A stretch of DNA of 64,000 nucleotides from positions 744,001-808,000 of the forward strand of contig NZ_JAUTBL010000001.1 of the NCBI RefSeq assembly GCF_030819275.1, read 5' to 3'. Source of the stretch: Agrobacterium larrymoorei. GTDB taxonomy: Bacteria; Pseudomonadota; Alphaproteobacteria; Rhizobiales; Rhizobiaceae. Below are positions 39,149 to 49,794 of the stretch, in pieces (the stretch's first letter is position 1; every line of letters begins with the position of its first letter). The notes below the pieces were generated by a model. The model searched no databases. It had not been told where the DNA came from and was given only the letters and a program-made list of their open reading frames with translations. The translations under genes and the position numbers were made by a program.

Positions 39149-39730
39149 ATGAGCGAAACCAACTTATCCCTTCCCCAGAGCCTGGGAGAAAAAGCGCGTG
39201 CCGCCCTTGGCAGGCGCAACGTCGTCTTCGTCGGGCTGATGGGCGCGGGAAAATCCGCCATCGGCAGGTCGGTCGCGCATCAATTGAAGATCCCCTTCGT
39301 CGATACGGATGACGAAATCGAGCGTGTCTCGCGCATGACGATCTCAGAGCTTTTCGCCACCTACGGCGAAGAAGAATTCCGGGCGCTGGAAACGCGCGTC
39401 ATCAAGCGGCTACTTCGGGGCAGCGCAAAGGTGGTTTCCACTGGTGGGGGAGCTTTCATCAATGAAAACACCCGCAGACACATCAAGCGTGGCGGCGTTT
39501 CGCTCTGGCTCAAAGCCGACCTCGAAGTGCTTTGGGAACGCGTCAACAAGCGGGATCATCGCCCCTTGCTGAAGACCGAAGACCCCAAAGCAACACTCGC
39601 TGCCCTGATGGAAAAACGTTACCCGATCTACTGCGAAGCCGATATTACGATTGAATCCCGCGATGTTCGCAAGGAGATCATCGCGACGGAAGTTCTAGAA
39701 GCCATCGCCAGCCTCAACAAGAAAGCCTGA
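39149..39730 (+). CDS. aroK: Shikimate kinase
   Basis: This 193-residue enzyme phosphorylates shikimate at the 3-OH in aromatic amino-acid synthesis. It has the P-loop GLMGAGKSAIG (near residues 31-41), VDTDDEIER with the substrate-binding Asp, STGGGAF and the lid Arg region (NKRDHRPLL). I prefer ATG 39149 to an in-frame TTG at 39098. The N-terminal extension of about 20 residues is usual in Rhizobiales. aroB follows after 4 bp. Confidence 0.95.
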   Translation: MSETNLSLPQSLGEKARAALGRRNVVFVGLMGAGKSAIGRSVAHQLKIPFVDTDDEIERVSRMTISELFATYGEEEFRALETRVIKRLLRGSAKVVSTGGGAFINENTRRHIKRGGVSLWLKADLEVLWERVNKRDHRPLLKTEDPKATLAALMEKRYPIYCEADITIESRDVRKEIIATEVLEAIASLNKKA

Positions 39731-39734
39731 TGCC

Positions 39735-40865
39735 ATGCCCTCTGCCATCCAGACCGACGAGCGCCTCGTTCATGTTCCGCTGGGTGAACGTGCTTATGAC
39801 ATTCTCATCGGACCGGGCCTGATCGCTCGCGCCGGTGGAGAGATTTCCTCACGGCTGAAGGGAAAGCGCGCTGCGATCATCACCGATGAGCACGTTGCGC
39901 CGCTATATCTCGAAACATTGATGGATGGTCTGCAAACGGATGGCATTGAGGCCGTATCGCTGACCCTGCCCGCCGGCGAAAAGACCAAGAGCTTCGATCA
40001 TCTCGTCACCGTCTGCGATGCCATCCTCGCCGCACGGATCGAGCGCAACGACGCGGTCATCGCACTTGGCGGCGGCGTCATCGGTGATCTGGCAGGCTTC
40101 GCCGCTGGCATCGTTCGCCGCGGCGTTCGTTTTGTGCAGATTCCGACCTCGCTTCTGGCGCAGGTGGATTCCTCCGTCGGCGGCAAGACCGGCATCAACA
40201 GCCGCCACGGCAAGAACCTCATCGGCGTCTTCCATCAGCCAGATCTTGTTCTCGCCGATACCGCTGTTCTCGATACGCTGAGCCCGCGCGAGTTTCGTGC
40301 AGGCTATGCCGAAGTGGTCAAATACGGCCTGATCGACAAGCCGGAATTCTTCTCCTGGCTTGAGAAGAACTGGGCTGAGATCGAGAAGGGCGGGCCTGCC
40401 CGCATCGAAGCGATTGCCACAAGCTGCCAGGCGAAATCCGACGTGGTGGTTGCGGACGAAAAGGAAAACGGCGTTCGGGCGCTATTGAACCTCGGTCATA
40501 CCTTCGGCCACGCGCTGGAAGCGGCGACCGAATATAACAGCGCGCGTCTGGTTCACGGAGAAGGCGTTGCCATTGGCATGGTGTTGGCGCACCAGTTCTC
40601 CGCCCGCATGAACCTTGCAAGCCCGGATGACGCGAACCGCGTCGAAGCGCATCTGAAGGCGGTGGGTCTGCCGACCTCGATGAAGGATATCCCGGGCCAG
40701 CTGCCGCCTGTCGACATGCTAATGACGGCCATTGCTCAGGACAAGAAGGTCAAGGGCGGAAAGCTTACCTTCATCCTGACCCACGGCATCGGCCAGTCTT
40801 TCGTGGCGGATGATGTCGCGGCATCGGAAGTGCAGAGCTTTCTATCGGAGAAGCATCCCGGCTAA
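39735..40865 (+). CDS. aroB: 3-dehydroquinate synthase
   Basis: This 376-residue enzyme makes 3-dehydroquinate from DAHP with NAD and a metal ion. Signatures are ALGGGVIGDLAGFAAGIVRR, IPTSLLAQVDSSVGGKTGIN, EVVKYGLI and the metal-site histidines in LNLGHTFGHALEA and LVHGEGVAIGM. It forms an operon with aroK, the common bacterial order. Confidence 0.97.
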   Translation: MPSAIQTDERLVHVPLGERAYDILIGPGLIARAGGEISSRLKGKRAAIITDEHVAPLYLETLMDGLQTDGIEAVSLTLPAGEKTKSFDHLVTVCDAILAARIERNDAVIALGGGVIGDLAGFAAGIVRRGVRFVQIPTSLLAQVDSSVGGKTGINSRHGKNLIGVFHQPDLVLADTAVLDTLSPREFRAGYAEVVKYGLIDKPEFFSWLEKNWAEIEKGGPARIEAIATSCQAKSDVVVADEKENGVRALLNLGHTFGHALEAATEYNSARLVHGEGVAIGMVLAHQFSARMNLASPDDANRVEAHLKAVGLPTSMKDIPGQLPPVDMLMTAIAQDKKVKGGKLTFILTHGIGQSFVADDVAASEVQSFLSEKHPG

Positions 40866-40895
40866 CGCAGCGGCGGGAATAAACGCCTTAGATGG

Positions 40896-41177
40896 TTAGA
40901 ACCGCGTCGGCTCTCCCGGCGCCGCGGCTTCTATAGCAAGTGCGTGCAGGCCTGCATCCAGTTCGGGCTTCAACAGTCCATTAATTGCACGATGACGATC
41001 CACGCGGGACTTGCCGGAGAACTGCTCGGACACTATCTGAACACGCATATGCGTCTCGCCCGTGCCGGTCATATCCGGTTGGTGCCCCGCATGCATGTGG
41101 CTTTCATCGATGACATTCAGGCGATCCGGCAAAAATGCTTCCCGCAGCTTGTTTTCCATGCGTTGGCGCAGGGACAT
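40896..41177 (-). CDS. bolA: BolA family transcriptional regulator / Fe-S partner
   Basis: This 93-residue protein has the BolA fold: LREAFLPDRLNVIDESHMHA near the start, HMRVQIVSEQFSGKSRVDRH and a C-terminal LLKPELDAGLHALAIEA. BolA proteins work with monothiol glutaredoxins in iron-sulphur handling and morphology control. I start at the second ATG (41177) because AGGAG abuts the first one too closely. It converges on aroB. Confidence 0.9.
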   Translation of the reverse strand: MSLRQRMENKLREAFLPDRLNVIDESHMHAGHQPDMTGTGETHMRVQIVSEQFSGKSRVDRHRAINGLLKPELDAGLHALAIEAAAPGEPTRF

Positions 41178-41342
41178 GGCATCCATCTCCTGATGATCGC
41201 GTTGTTAGAGCCTGTTTGGAAGCTCGGCGGCGGAGAGCCGATCGGTTTCCACACAGGCCTAAAGGGGCTCCCTAAAAGCCTGTAACATTCCGCTTTGTCA
41301 ATTCTTGTTGTGCACCCTTTTGCGCACCATAATTGGGATATC

Positions 41343-41969
41343 ATGAAACTGGATTCGAAATATTTCGACCGCATCCGCACGCGTCGCAAAAGAGAGCAAC
41401 CGCCGGAGGCTCAGGCCCCCGTCTGTCAGTGGGATGGATGCGACAAGCCTGGTAATCACCGTGCACCCGTTGGCCGCAACGCCGAGGGGAAATTCTTCAT
41501 GTTCTGTTTCGAGCACGTGAAGGAGTACAACAAGGGCTATAATTATTTTTCGGGCCTCTCCGATAGCGAGATCGCCCGTTACCAGAAGGAAGCGATCACT
41601 GGCCACCGCCCGACCTGGACAGTGGGGGTCAACAAGACCGCGCGAGACAGCCCGCTTCATTCCACCTTGCGCTCGGGTGCTGCAAATGCGCGCATCCGGG
41701 ATCCCTTCGGATTTACCAATGGTTTTGGCGATGGAAAGGCTGGCGGCCAGCGGATCCAGCCGGACCGCAAACTGAAAACCCTGGAGGCAAAAGCCTTCGA
41801 CACGCTCGGGCTCGAAGCCGGTGCAAAGCAGGATGACATCAAACGGCGTTACAAGGAGCTTGTCAAAAAGCACCATCCTGATGCTAATGGTGGCGATCGC
41901 GGTTCGGAAGAGCGTTTTCGGGCTGTAATTCAAGCCTACCAATTGTTAAAACAATCGGGTTTCTGCTAA
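41343..41969 (+). CDS. J-domain protein
   Basis: This 208-residue protein begins MKLDSKYFDRIRTRRKREQP. It has a cysteine-containing N-terminal region (CQWDGCDKPGNHRAP and FMFCFEHVKEYNKGYNYFSG). A C-terminal J-domain covers about residues 145-205 with the HPD motif in KKHHPDANGGD. J-domains stimulate DnaK. It directly precedes cobS. It is divergent from bolA. The specific client is unknown. Confidence 0.88.
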   Translation: MKLDSKYFDRIRTRRKREQPPEAQAPVCQWDGCDKPGNHRAPVGRNAEGKFFMFCFEHVKEYNKGYNYFSGLSDSEIARYQKEAITGHRPTWTVGVNKTARDSPLHSTLRSGAANARIRDPFGFTNGFGDGKAGGQRIQPDRKLKTLEAKAFDTLGLEAGAKQDDIKRRYKELVKKHHPDANGGDRGSEERFRAVIQAYQLLKQSGFC

Positions 41970-42033
41970 GCCCTTTTTGTGATTGCCTTATGAAGATGTG
42001 GCCCGGGTGGTTGCTACCCGCCTTGGAGACGTG

Positions 42034-43023
42034 ATGAGCAAAATTGACCTTGATATTACCAACCTGCCGGATACGACTGTTTCTGTCCGCGAGGTCTTCG
42101 GTATCGATACGGATCTGCGTGTTCCGGCTTACAGCCAGGGCGACGCCTATGTGCCAGATCTGGACCCGGACTATCTTTTCGACCGCGATACGACGCTGGC
42201 GATCCTTGCAGGCTTTGCTCATAACCGACGTGTCATGGTGTCCGGCTTCCATGGCACTGGTAAGTCCACCCATATCGAACAGGTCGCAGCGCGCCTCAAC
42301 TGGCCGTGCGTGCGCGTCAACCTCGACAGCCATGTCAGCCGTATCGACCTCGTCGGCAAGGACGCCATCGTCCTGAAGGACGGCAAGCAGGTCACCGAGT
42401 TCAAGGACGGAATTCTGCCCTGGGCCTACCAGCACAATGTCGCGCTCGTCTTCGATGAGTATGATGCGGGCCGCCCCGACGTCATGTTCGTTATCCAGCG
42501 CGTTCTGGAATCGTCCGGCCGCCTGACGCTGCTCGACCAGAGCCGCGTGATCCGCCCTCACCCGGCCTTCCGTATTTTCGCAACCGCCAACACCGTTGGC
42601 CTTGGCGATACCACCGGCCTTTATCATGGTACGCAGCAGATCAACCAGGCACAGATGGACCGCTGGTCGATCGTCACGACGCTGAACTATCTGCCGCACG
42701 AGCAGGAAGTGAACATCATCGTTGCCAAGGTGAAGAGCCTCGACAACGAGAAGGGTCGCGAGACCGCATCGAAGATGGTGCGGGTTGCGGATCTCACCCG
42801 CTCGGCTTTCATCAATGGCGATCTCTCGACCGTGATGAGCCCGCGTACCGTCATCACCTGGGCAGAGAATGCGGAAATCTTCGGCGATCTCGCCTTTGCC
42901 TTCCGCGTCACCTTCCTCAACAAGTGCGATGAGCTGGAGCGGACCCTGGTGGCGGAACAGTACCAGCGTGCTTTCGGCGTCGAGTTGAAGGAAAGCGCGG
43001 CAAACATCGTTCTCAGCGCCTGA
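42034..43023 (+). CDS. cobS: Cobaltochelatase subunit CobS
   Basis: This 329-residue AAA+ protein has Walker [11 protein letters not shown] (near residues 71-80), Walker [11 protein letters not shown] and sensor/arginine segments. CobS with CobT forms the ATP-driven chaperone of the aerobic CobNST complex, which inserts cobalt into hydrogenobyrinic acid a,c-diamide. GGAG lies before ATG 42034; the in-frame start at 41983 is less likely. cobT follows after about 100 bp. Confidence 0.96.
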   Translation: MSKIDLDITNLPDTTVSVREVFGIDTDLRVPAYSQGDAYVPDLDPDYLFDRDTTLAILAGFAHNRRVMVSGFHGTGKSTHIEQVAARLNWPCVRVNLDSHVSRIDLVGKDAIVLKDGKQVTEFKDGILPWAYQHNVALVFDEYDAGRPDVMFVIQRVLESSGRLTLLDQSRVIRPHPAFRIFATANTVGLGDTTGLYHGTQQINQAQMDRWSIVTTLNYLPHEQEVNIIVAKVKSLDNEKGRETASKMVRVADLTRSAFINGDLSTVMSPRTVITWAENAEIFGDLAFAFRVTFLNKCDELERTLVAEQYQRAFGVELKESAANIVLSA

Positions 43024-43125
43024 GCTTCGGCAAAAGCCGGAGGATCATCTGAGACGTGAAGACGAAGACGCTCCCGCGTGGCTTTCGAAGTCTGCGCGGA
43101 GCGTTCAGAATCGGCAGGAAAGACC

Positions 43126-45033
43126 ATGGCAGCGCGCGGCGATAATTCGAGACCAAAATCTGGCACGGTGATCGACACCGAACCGTTGCGTCAGGCAATC
43201 ACCGGCTGCGTGCGTTCGGTGGCGGGCAGTTCCGAAGTCGAAGTGGTTTTCGCCAATGAGCGTCCGGGGCTTGCGGGCGAGCGGATGCGCCTGCCGGAGA
43301 TTTCCAAGAAGCCCACGGCGCAGGAAGTGGCGATCACCCGCGGGCTTGGCGATTCCATGGCGCTTCGCCTTGCATGCCACGACAGCGATGTGCACGCGAC
43401 GATGTCGCCGCAGGGTGCGGATGCACGGCAGATTTTCGACGCCGTCGAGCAGGCGCGTGTGGAATCCATCGGCGCACTGCGCATGCCGGGCATGGCGAAC
43501 AATATTCGTGCGATGAACACGGAGAAATACGCCAAGGCCAATTTCGGCAATATCAACACCCAGGAAGATGCACCGATTGCCGAGGCCGTCGCGCTTATGG
43601 TGCGTGAAAAGCTGACGGGCGAAAAGCCACCGGAAAGCGCCGGCAAGATTCTCGATGTCTGGCGTTCCTTCATCGAAGACAAGGCGTCTGGCGATCTCAA
43701 AGACCTCTCTACCGTTATCGAGGATCAGAAGGCCTTCTCCAAGCTCGTTCGCAAGATGCTGACCTCCATGCAGATGGCGGAGGATTTCGGCGACGAGAAT
43801 GATGAGCCGGAATCGCAGGAGGCCGAATCCGACGAGGATCAGCCCCGTAGCAACGAGCAGCAGGAAGAGCAGGTCGAAGAAGACGCTGGCTCCGATGCTG
43901 CCCCTGCCGAGGAGAGCGAAGCCTCGCAGGAGCAGATGGAAGACGGCGAGATGGATGGCGCCGAGATGTCGGAGGACGAAATGTCCGACGATCTCGACGA
44001 GGATTCCGAGACGCCAGGCGAAACCCGTCGCCCGAACAGCCCCTTCGACGATTTCAACGAGAAGGTCGATTATCGCATCTTCACCCAGGAATTCGACGAG
44101 GAAATCCACGCCGAGGAACTCTGCGACGAAGCAGAACTCGATCGTCTGCGCGCTTTCCTCGACAAGCAATTGGCCCATCTTCAAGGCGCTGTCGGACGTC
44201 TGGCAAATCGTTTGCAGCGCCGCCTGATGGCGCAACAGAATCGCTCCTGGGATTTTGATCTGGAAGAGGGCTATCTCGATCCGGCACGTCTGGTGCGCCT
44301 GATCATCGACCCAATGCAGCCGCTTTCCTTCAAAAAGGAGCGCGATACGAAATTCCGCGATACGGTCGTCTCGCTTGTCATCGACAATTCCGGTTCGATG
44401 CGCGGACGGCCGATCACGGTCGCCGCAACTTGCGCCGATATTCTGGCGCGCACGCTGGAGCGCTCGGGCGTGAAGGTGGAAATCCTTGGCTTTACAACCA
44501 AGGCCTGGAAGGGCGGCCAATCGCGTGAGCAGTGGCTGGCCAATGGCAAGCCACCGTCACCTGGCCGCCTCAACGATCTGCGCCACATCATTTACAAGAG
44601 CGCGGATGCTCCATGGCGTCGCGCACGGCGCAACCTCGGGCTTATGATGCGCGAAGGTTTGCTCAAGGAAAACATCGACGGCGAAGCATTGATGTGGGCG
44701 CATAACCGCCTGATCAACCGGCCGGAGCAGCGCAAGATCATGATGATGATCTCGGATGGTGCGCCGGTGGACGACTCGACGCTTTCGGTCAATCCGGGCA
44801 ATTATCTCGAACGGCATCTGCGTGCTGTGATCGAGCAGATCGAGACGCGTTCGCCTGTGGAGCTTCTTGCGATCGGCATCGGCCACGATGTGACGCGCTA
44901 CTACCGCCGCGCCGTCACGATTGTGGACGCGGACGAGTTGGCTGGCGCCATGACCGAACAACTTGCCGCCCTCTTCGAGGATACCAGCGCAAGCTCCGGC
45001 AAGCCATCCCGCAGGATGCGCCGTGCGGGATAG
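43126..45033 (+). CDS. cobT: Cobaltochelatase subunit CobT
   Basis: This 635-residue protein has the CobT layout. The N-terminal domain (about 1-220) is followed by a very acidic linker (about 225-310, with [15 protein letters not shown]), and a C-terminal von Willebrand A domain with the MIDAS motif [12 protein letters not shown]. It partners CobS in cobalt insertion for vitamin B12. I chose ATG 43126, as upstream in-frame residues are not typical. The next gene starts inside its last codons. Confidence 0.95.
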   Translation: MAARGDNSRPKSGTVIDTEPLRQAITGCVRSVAGSSEVEVVFANERPGLAGERMRLPEISKKPTAQEVAITRGLGDSMALRLACHDSDVHATMSPQGADARQIFDAVEQARVESIGALRMPGMANNIRAMNTEKYAKANFGNINTQEDAPIAEAVALMVREKLTGEKPPESAGKILDVWRSFIEDKASGDLKDLSTVIEDQKAFSKLVRKMLTSMQMAEDFGDENDEPESQEAESDEDQPRSNEQQEEQVEEDAGSDAAPAEESEASQEQMEDGEMDGAEMSEDEMSDDLDEDSETPGETRRPNSPFDDFNEKVDYRIFTQEFDEEIHAEELCDEAELDRLRAFLDKQLAHLQGAVGRLANRLQRRLMAQQNRSWDFDLEEGYLDPARLVRLIIDPMQPLSFKKERDTKFRDTVVSLVIDNSGSMRGRPITVAATCADILARTLERSGVKVEILGFTTKAWKGGQSREQWLANGKPPSPGRLNDLRHIIYKSADAPWRRARRNLGLMMREGLLKENIDGEALMWAHNRLINRPEQRKIMMMISDGAPVDDSTLSVNPGNYLERHLRAVIEQIETRSPVELLAIGIGHDVTRYYRRAVTIVDADELAGAMTEQLAALFEDTSASSGKPSRRMRRAG

Positions 45034-46066
45034 GCCACCTCGCGGCGGCGACGGCGATACTCCCCGCCGGTCTTCCGGCAAAGTCATCGGCGCGCTCTTC
45101 TTTGCCCTTGCGATCCTGGCCCCGGCGGCGATTGGGGCCTCTTCCCCCGAAGTCGCGGTGACGTCCACACCAATCAAGGATTTTCTTTTCGGATCGAGTG
45201 AGACGCATTTCGGTATGCTGGAGTTTATCGGCGGCCTGTCGATGCGTTCATCCGATCCCGCCTTCGGGGCAATTTCCAGCATTCGCCTCAGACCGGACGG
45301 ACGCAGCTTCGTTGCCGTTCTGGATACCGGCCACTGGATGACCGGTGAGATTGAACGCGACAGAAAAACGGGCGTCCTCTCAGGCGTTTCGATGGTTCGC
45401 GTCGACCCGATGCTGAACGAGACCGGAACCACTGCGCGTAGAAAGGTGGACATGGATGCGGAAGGCTTGGCACTGCGGGGCAATCATCTCTATGTCAGCT
45501 ATGAGCAGTTCCACCGCATCGGCATTTATCCCGACAAGGATTTGGCAGATGCCAAGCCAAGCGGCAGGCTCCCGCATCTGATCCCGAACAACGCGTTAAA
45601 GCGCAATGCTGGGCTGGAGACGCTCGTCGCTTCACCGGAAAATTCGCCGTTGAAGGGCGCGCTGGTTGCAGTGGCGGAAGATAGCGTGGACGGAAGCGGC
45701 AACCTCTACGCCGCCATCTTGGAGGGACCATTGAAGGGTCTGTTCGCCGTGAAGAAGCATGGCGATTTCGCCGTCACCGACGGTGCTTTTTTGGCAAATG
45801 GCGACCTGCTCTTGCTGGAGCGCCGCTTCAATTTCAGCGAAGGCGCGGGCATGCGCATCCGCCGTATCGATGGCAAGGATATTCTCCCAGGTGCTGTCGT
45901 CGATGGAGAAACACTGATCGAGGCTGGCCCGTCCTATCAGATCGATAATATGGAAGGCATGGATGTGGTGACCCAACCAGACGGATCGACCCATATCATC
46001 CTTGTCTCGGACGACAACCACTCATTTCTCCAGCGAAACCTGATGCTGGAGTTCAAGCTGAATTAG
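45023..46066 (+). CDS. Exported phytase-like esterase protein
   Basis: I start at GTG 45023, overlapping the cobT stop; this gives 347 residues with an N-terminal hydrophobic signal ([20 protein letters not shown]). The mature protein is a beta-propeller of the phytase-like esterase family (PF13449 type). Signatures are [40 protein letters not shown] and a near C-terminal [20 protein letters not shown]. It is likely periplasmic and translationally coupled to cobT. The substrate is unknown. Confidence 0.8.
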   Translation: MRDRPPRGGDGDTPRRSSGKVIGALFFALAILAPAAIGASSPEVAVTSTPIKDFLFGSSETHFGMLEFIGGLSMRSSDPAFGAISSIRLRPDGRSFVAVLDTGHWMTGEIERDRKTGVLSGVSMVRVDPMLNETGTTARRKVDMDAEGLALRGNHLYVSYEQFHRIGIYPDKDLADAKPSGRLPHLIPNNALKRNAGLETLVASPENSPLKGALVAVAEDSVDGSGNLYAAILEGPLKGLFAVKKHGDFAVTDGAFLANGDLLLLERRFNFSEGAGMRIRRIDGKDILPGAVVDGETLIEAGPSYQIDNMEGMDVVTQPDGSTHIILVSDDNHSFLQRNLMLEFKLN

Positions 46067-46230
46067 TTTTCCGAGGAGATGCTTGGGGTGCCGGACCAAG
46101 CATTCCTGCAGCATCTGCCCGAAATCGGAACCGACTATCGAGCCGATGATGCAAAAAACTGGTGGCAGATTGCTCGTTCTTTGTTGGCGATTAAATCCCT
46201 TCATCGAACACGGGAATCATGGTCGTCTGA

Positions 46231-46248
46231 AGCCGGAATTTTCCGGCT
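46231..46248. terminator. Palindromic hairpin between convergent genes
   Basis: AGCCGGAA and TTCCGGCT form perfect 8-bp arms around TT. Another small stem, GCTTGG/CCAAGC, lies at 46081-46101 just after the esterase stop. Neither has a T-run; both are probable transcript ends for the convergent genes. Confidence 0.45.
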
Positions 46249-46260
46249 CCAGAACGAGCC

Positions 46261-47799
46261 TTACGCGACATATCCGAAGGTGATGCCCGGTGCTACCGCA
46301 GTCTCGACCCAGATGCTTTTCGTCTGGGTATAGGCCATCAAAGCGTCCCTACCGCTTGAGCGACCATACCCGCTCTTTCCAAAGCCCCCAAACGGGGACA
46401 TGACGCTGATTGTCTTGTAGCCGTTGATCCAGAAGGTTCCGGCGCGCACCTGGGAGGCGACGCGATGTGCTCTTGCGACATTGTTCGTCCAGACCGCACC
46501 CGCAAGGCCGTAAGGATTGTTATTGGCTAGTGCAACCGCTTCCTCTTCCGTGTCAAATGGCGTCACGCCGACAACCGGCCCAAACACCTCTTCACTGAAG
46601 AGAGTGGCACTTGGAGCCACGTTATCAAGAATGGTTGGCGCAAAATAGAAGCCACCCGTTTCTTCCAGTGACTGCGGGCGGCTGCCGCCAGCCGCCAAGG
46701 TTGCGCCCTCATTGAGGCCGAGCGTCACCATCTCTGCAATCTTGTTCCATTGACGCAGATTGTTGATGGGTCCAACCTGAGTCGTATCCTCAAATGGATT
46801 GCCAACAGGAATTCGATTGGCCGCAGAGGCATAACGTGCGACGAACTCCTCGTGGATCGAGCGCTGAACGAGGAGACGGGAACCCGCAACGCAGCTTTGG
46901 CCAGCGCCGCCGAAGATCGCCGATTGTGCCCCGAGAATGGCCCGGTCGAAATCGGCATCGTCAAACACGATGTTTGCCGACTTGCCGCCCAGTTCCAGAA
47001 TGCACGGAACCACATTTTTTGCTGCCGCCGCTGCGACAAGCGATCCTGCATGAGCTGAACCGACGAAGACCACAAGCCCGGTTCGGGAATGCTTGATGGC
47101 AGCCTGTCCCGCTGTTGCGCCTTGTCCTGCGATAACATTGACGAGACCGCGCGGTGCGCCGGCACGTTCGCACAGCAGGCCGAGAATGAGAGTGCTGAGC
47201 GGTGTGAGTTCGGAAGGCTTGATCACGACGCCATTGCCTGCACAGATGGCGGGCGCTATCTGCCACCCCCCCGTAAACAAGGGCGCGTTCCAAGGGGTGA
47301 TCTGAACCACGACGCCGATCGGTTCGTTACGCGTGTAGTTCAGATGCGAGGTGGGAACGGGGATCACTTCCCCATGCAATTTATCGCACCAGCCAGCATA
47401 ATACTCGAACATTTCCGCGACTTTGAGGACCTCGCCGCGGATATCGCGGATGGGTCTACCGGCGGAACGACTTTCGATTTCGGCAATGTTGGCAGCATTG
47501 TCACGAATTTGGCGCCCGATCTCGAACATGATGCGACCGCGCGCGGATGCGGTGAGCTTCGTCCATTCCGGTTGCGCTGCGTCCGCAGCGTCCATCGCCG
47601 CATCGACGACCGACTGACCAGCGTCCGCAAACTCGGCAAAGGTCCGACCGGACGAGGGGTCTGTAAGGCTTAGCGTTTCACCTGCGCCATACACGATCTC
47701 ACCGTTTACGAAGCTGCCGATTTTGTCGGTCTTGAAAAAGCCCGTGAAGAGTTCGCGAACGCGCGGGCCTTGATCCTCTGTCATATTCATGATGTTCAT
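46261..47799 (-). CDS. Aldehyde dehydrogenase
   Basis: This 512-residue NAD(P)-dependent enzyme has all ALDH signatures: Asn171 in TPWNAP, Lys194 in VVIKPSELTP, Glu269 in CILELGGKSAN and the nucleophile Cys303 in GGAGQSCVAG. A late FGPVVGVTPF and SPFGGFGKSGYGR are typical. It oxidises an aldehyde to an acid. It is last in the leftward catabolic operon, 13 bp after the hydroxyacid dehydrogenase gene. I start at MNIMNMTEDQ (47799). The substrate cannot be read from sequence. Confidence 0.92.
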   Translation of the reverse strand: MNIMNMTEDQGPRVRELFTGFFKTDKIGSFVNGEIVYGAGETLSLTDPSSGRTFAEFADAGQSVVDAAMDAADAAQPEWTKLTASARGRIMFEIGRQIRDNAANIAEIESRSAGRPIRDIRGEVLKVAEMFEYYAGWCDKLHGEVIPVPTSHLNYTRNEPIGVVVQITPWNAPLFTGGWQIAPAICAGNGVVIKPSELTPLSTLILGLLCERAGAPRGLVNVIAGQGATAGQAAIKHSRTGLVVFVGSAHAGSLVAAAAAKNVVPCILELGGKSANIVFDDADFDRAILGAQSAIFGGAGQSCVAGSRLLVQRSIHEEFVARYASAANRIPVGNPFEDTTQVGPINNLRQWNKIAEMVTLGLNEGATLAAGGSRPQSLEETGGFYFAPTILDNVAPSATLFSEEVFGPVVGVTPFDTEEEAVALANNNPYGLAGAVWTNNVARAHRVASQVRAGTFWINGYKTISVMSPFGGFGKSGYGRSSGRDALMAYTQTKSIWVETAVAPGITFGYVA

Positions 47800-47812
47800 T
47801 ATTCTCACGACC

Positions 47813-48697
47813 CTATTTTGAAGATGGTTTGAAGGCACCCATGCGGGTGAAGTCGTCACTGTCTTTCAACTCGGATTTGCTCCACAACTGGCTCACAAGT
47901 TCGGCTATGGGAAGTTCTGCCCCCGTGCTCCGCGCCAGTTCGCTCGCAAGGCGAACATCCTTGCGCATCAGGCCCATGGAAAAGCCGCTGTCAAAACGGT
48001 CGGACATGATCCAGGTGGGAAAATGCACCTCACTGATCATCGACTTTCCAGATGCCGCATTCAGCACACGCAAGGCAGCTTCCGGATCAATGCCGCTCGA
48101 AAGCGCGAGTTTGAGTGCTTCGCTCGTGGTGATCATGTGCGCTGCTGCGAGAAGATTGTTGATCAGCTTCGCAACATTCCCAGATCCGCTTGCGCCGACG
48201 TGAAGCACCTTTGCGGACAGAGCCTCGATGACTGGCCGGGCGAGTGCGGCATCTTTTTCCGCTCCACCAATCATCATTGTCAGCTTTCCAGAAGCGGCTC
48301 CAGCCGGACCGCCGCTGACCGGTGCGTCCAGAAAACCATGATTCAGCTCCGCCAAACGACGCGCCAATTTGCGGCTGACATCCGGCTCGGAGGTGGATGT
48401 GTCGATAATGATGATGCGCGTGCCACTTCGCTGCTCGAGAATATCGATGTGTTGATCGATAACGGCTTCGACGTCTTTTGCTGTTGGGAGTGAAAAGACA
48501 AGGAAGTCACTCACTTCGAATGCCGCAGCAATCGTCTCTAAAGGTCCGACTGCCGATTTGGCTGCAAGGATGCGACGCTCCTGCGAAAGGTCAAAGCCGA
48601 GGGTGCGGAAGCCTTTCGATGCCAAAGTCGTTGCCATGCCGATTCCCATACTGCCGAGGCCGATGACCCCTACAGTCGCTTGCATCTCTGCCGACAT
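47813..48697 (-). CDS. 3-hydroxyisobutyrate dehydrogenase-family oxidoreductase
   Basis: This 294-residue protein has the N-terminal NAD-binding motif GLGSMGIGMA (residues 13-22), the substrate-binding segment DAPVSGGPAGAASGKLTMMI and the catalytic lysine in GNVAKLINNL. The family oxidises beta-hydroxyacids. Next to an aldehyde dehydrogenase it probably handles an intermediate released by the M20 hydrolase or its product. It belongs to the same leftward operon. Confidence 0.9.
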   Translation of the reverse strand: MSAEMQATVGVIGLGSMGIGMATTLASKGFRTLGFDLSQERRILAAKSAVGPLETIAAAFEVSDFLVFSLPTAKDVEAVIDQHIDILEQRSGTRIIIIDTSTSEPDVSRKLARRLAELNHGFLDAPVSGGPAGAASGKLTMMIGGAEKDAALARPVIEALSAKVLHVGASGSGNVAKLINNLLAAAHMITTSEALKLALSSGIDPEAALRVLNAASGKSMISEVHFPTWIMSDRFDSGFSMGLMRKDVRLASELARSTGAELPIAELVSQLWSKSELKDSDDFTRMGAFKPSSK

Positions 48698-48819
48698 TCA
48701 AATCCCCTTTATGAGCGTTCAGCCCTGCTGATTTTGATAGGGCAAACCTCTCATCTTCATGGAAGAGCCGGTAGTCGGAACGTGGGGAACAACGCGTTGC
48801 AGCAGGAGCAACGCCTCCT

Positions 48820-49731
48820 TTACACCTTGAAGGCAGCCATTACCGAGGCGAGATGACTTGCCAGGCGATCCACAGAAGTGGGAAGTCTTCGACGGGCTTT
48901 GACGATAAGGTGCGCACTTGCCTGCGCCAATAGCGGGTCGCTCAGTTCGGCAACGCCAAGTGCCGAGCGGGAGAGTTCCGTCGCTACGGAAAAGTTTGGC
49001 AGGAACGTTACGCCGAGTTCCGCTATGACGAAGCGCCTCAACACGTCGATCGAGGGTGTCTCCACCAATGGTGCGACTGCCATCCCGCAGTCTGCGGCCA
49101 CGCGAGCGACAAGCTGCGTCACCCCATGTCCTTTGCTCAGCAGCGCATAGGGGCTTTCTGCCATGCAATCCTGGAGCCTGATACTTGGACGGGCAAGCAG
49201 TGGGTGTCCGTTCGGTGCGACGAGACACAGCGGCTGTCGAGAAATGGCGAGCGACCGTAGTCGCGTATCAATGACGGGATTATAGGCGATGCCGATGTCG
49301 GAATCGCCGTTGACAACCGTGTCCAACACATCGTCGGTGCTGCCCAGGGTCAGTGAGTAGGCCACCAAAGGGTAGCTCTTCACGAAGGTCTTGAGCCCGT
49401 GCTCAATCATGTCGCCGAGAAACCCTTCGCCGCAGCAAATACGGATGCGAGCCTGCTGGACACTACGCAACTGGTCGAGTTGCTCGGAGTGAAGATTTCT
49501 GTCTTCGATCACCCTTTGTGCATGCTCTAATACCAGCCGGCCAGCATCGGTCAGGCCTACGCCGCGACTGCTGCGCTCGAACAGGGGAAGCCCGACGTTT
49601 CTCTCTGTTTCGGCGATTTGCCGGCTGACAACCGACGCGGCAACATGCAGGAGTTCTGCCGCGCTTCGGATCGAACCCGTTCGCACGACGGCGGTGAAGA
49701 TCCGGAGAGCTTTGGCGTCAAGCGTTTCCAT
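48820..49731 (-). CDS. LysR-family transcriptional regulator
   Basis: The 303-residue length and the N-terminal winged helix-turn-helix (LRIFTAVVRTGSIRSAAELL, then SRQIAETERNVGLPLFERSS) are typical of LysR proteins. Residues 90-300 form the effector-binding domain (CCGEGFLGDMIEHGLK, GDSDIGIAYNP). Unusually, it reads in the same direction as the catabolic genes and lies inside their order rather than divergent. It probably controls the operon. Confidence 0.93.
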   Translation of the reverse strand: METLDAKALRIFTAVVRTGSIRSAAELLHVAASVVSRQIAETERNVGLPLFERSSRGVGLTDAGRLVLEHAQRVIEDRNLHSEQLDQLRSVQQARIRICCGEGFLGDMIEHGLKTFVKSYPLVAYSLTLGSTDDVLDTVVNGDSDIGIAYNPVIDTRLRSLAISRQPLCLVAPNGHPLLARPSIRLQDCMAESPYALLSKGHGVTQLVARVAADCGMAVAPLVETPSIDVLRRFVIAELGVTFLPNFSVATELSRSALGVAELSDPLLAQASAHLIVKARRRLPTSVDRLASHLASVMAAFKV

Positions 49732-49794
49732 CAGCGCATATTTCGCGGCAGCGGCGATCCTGTCAATGTATTCGGCTCAAATCCTCGATAGCCG

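Noticed and set aside
43105..44520. Long minus-strand frame (471 codons) opposite cobT
   Set aside because: It mirrors the codon bias of cobT on GC-rich DNA; the antisense translation has no recognisable domain.
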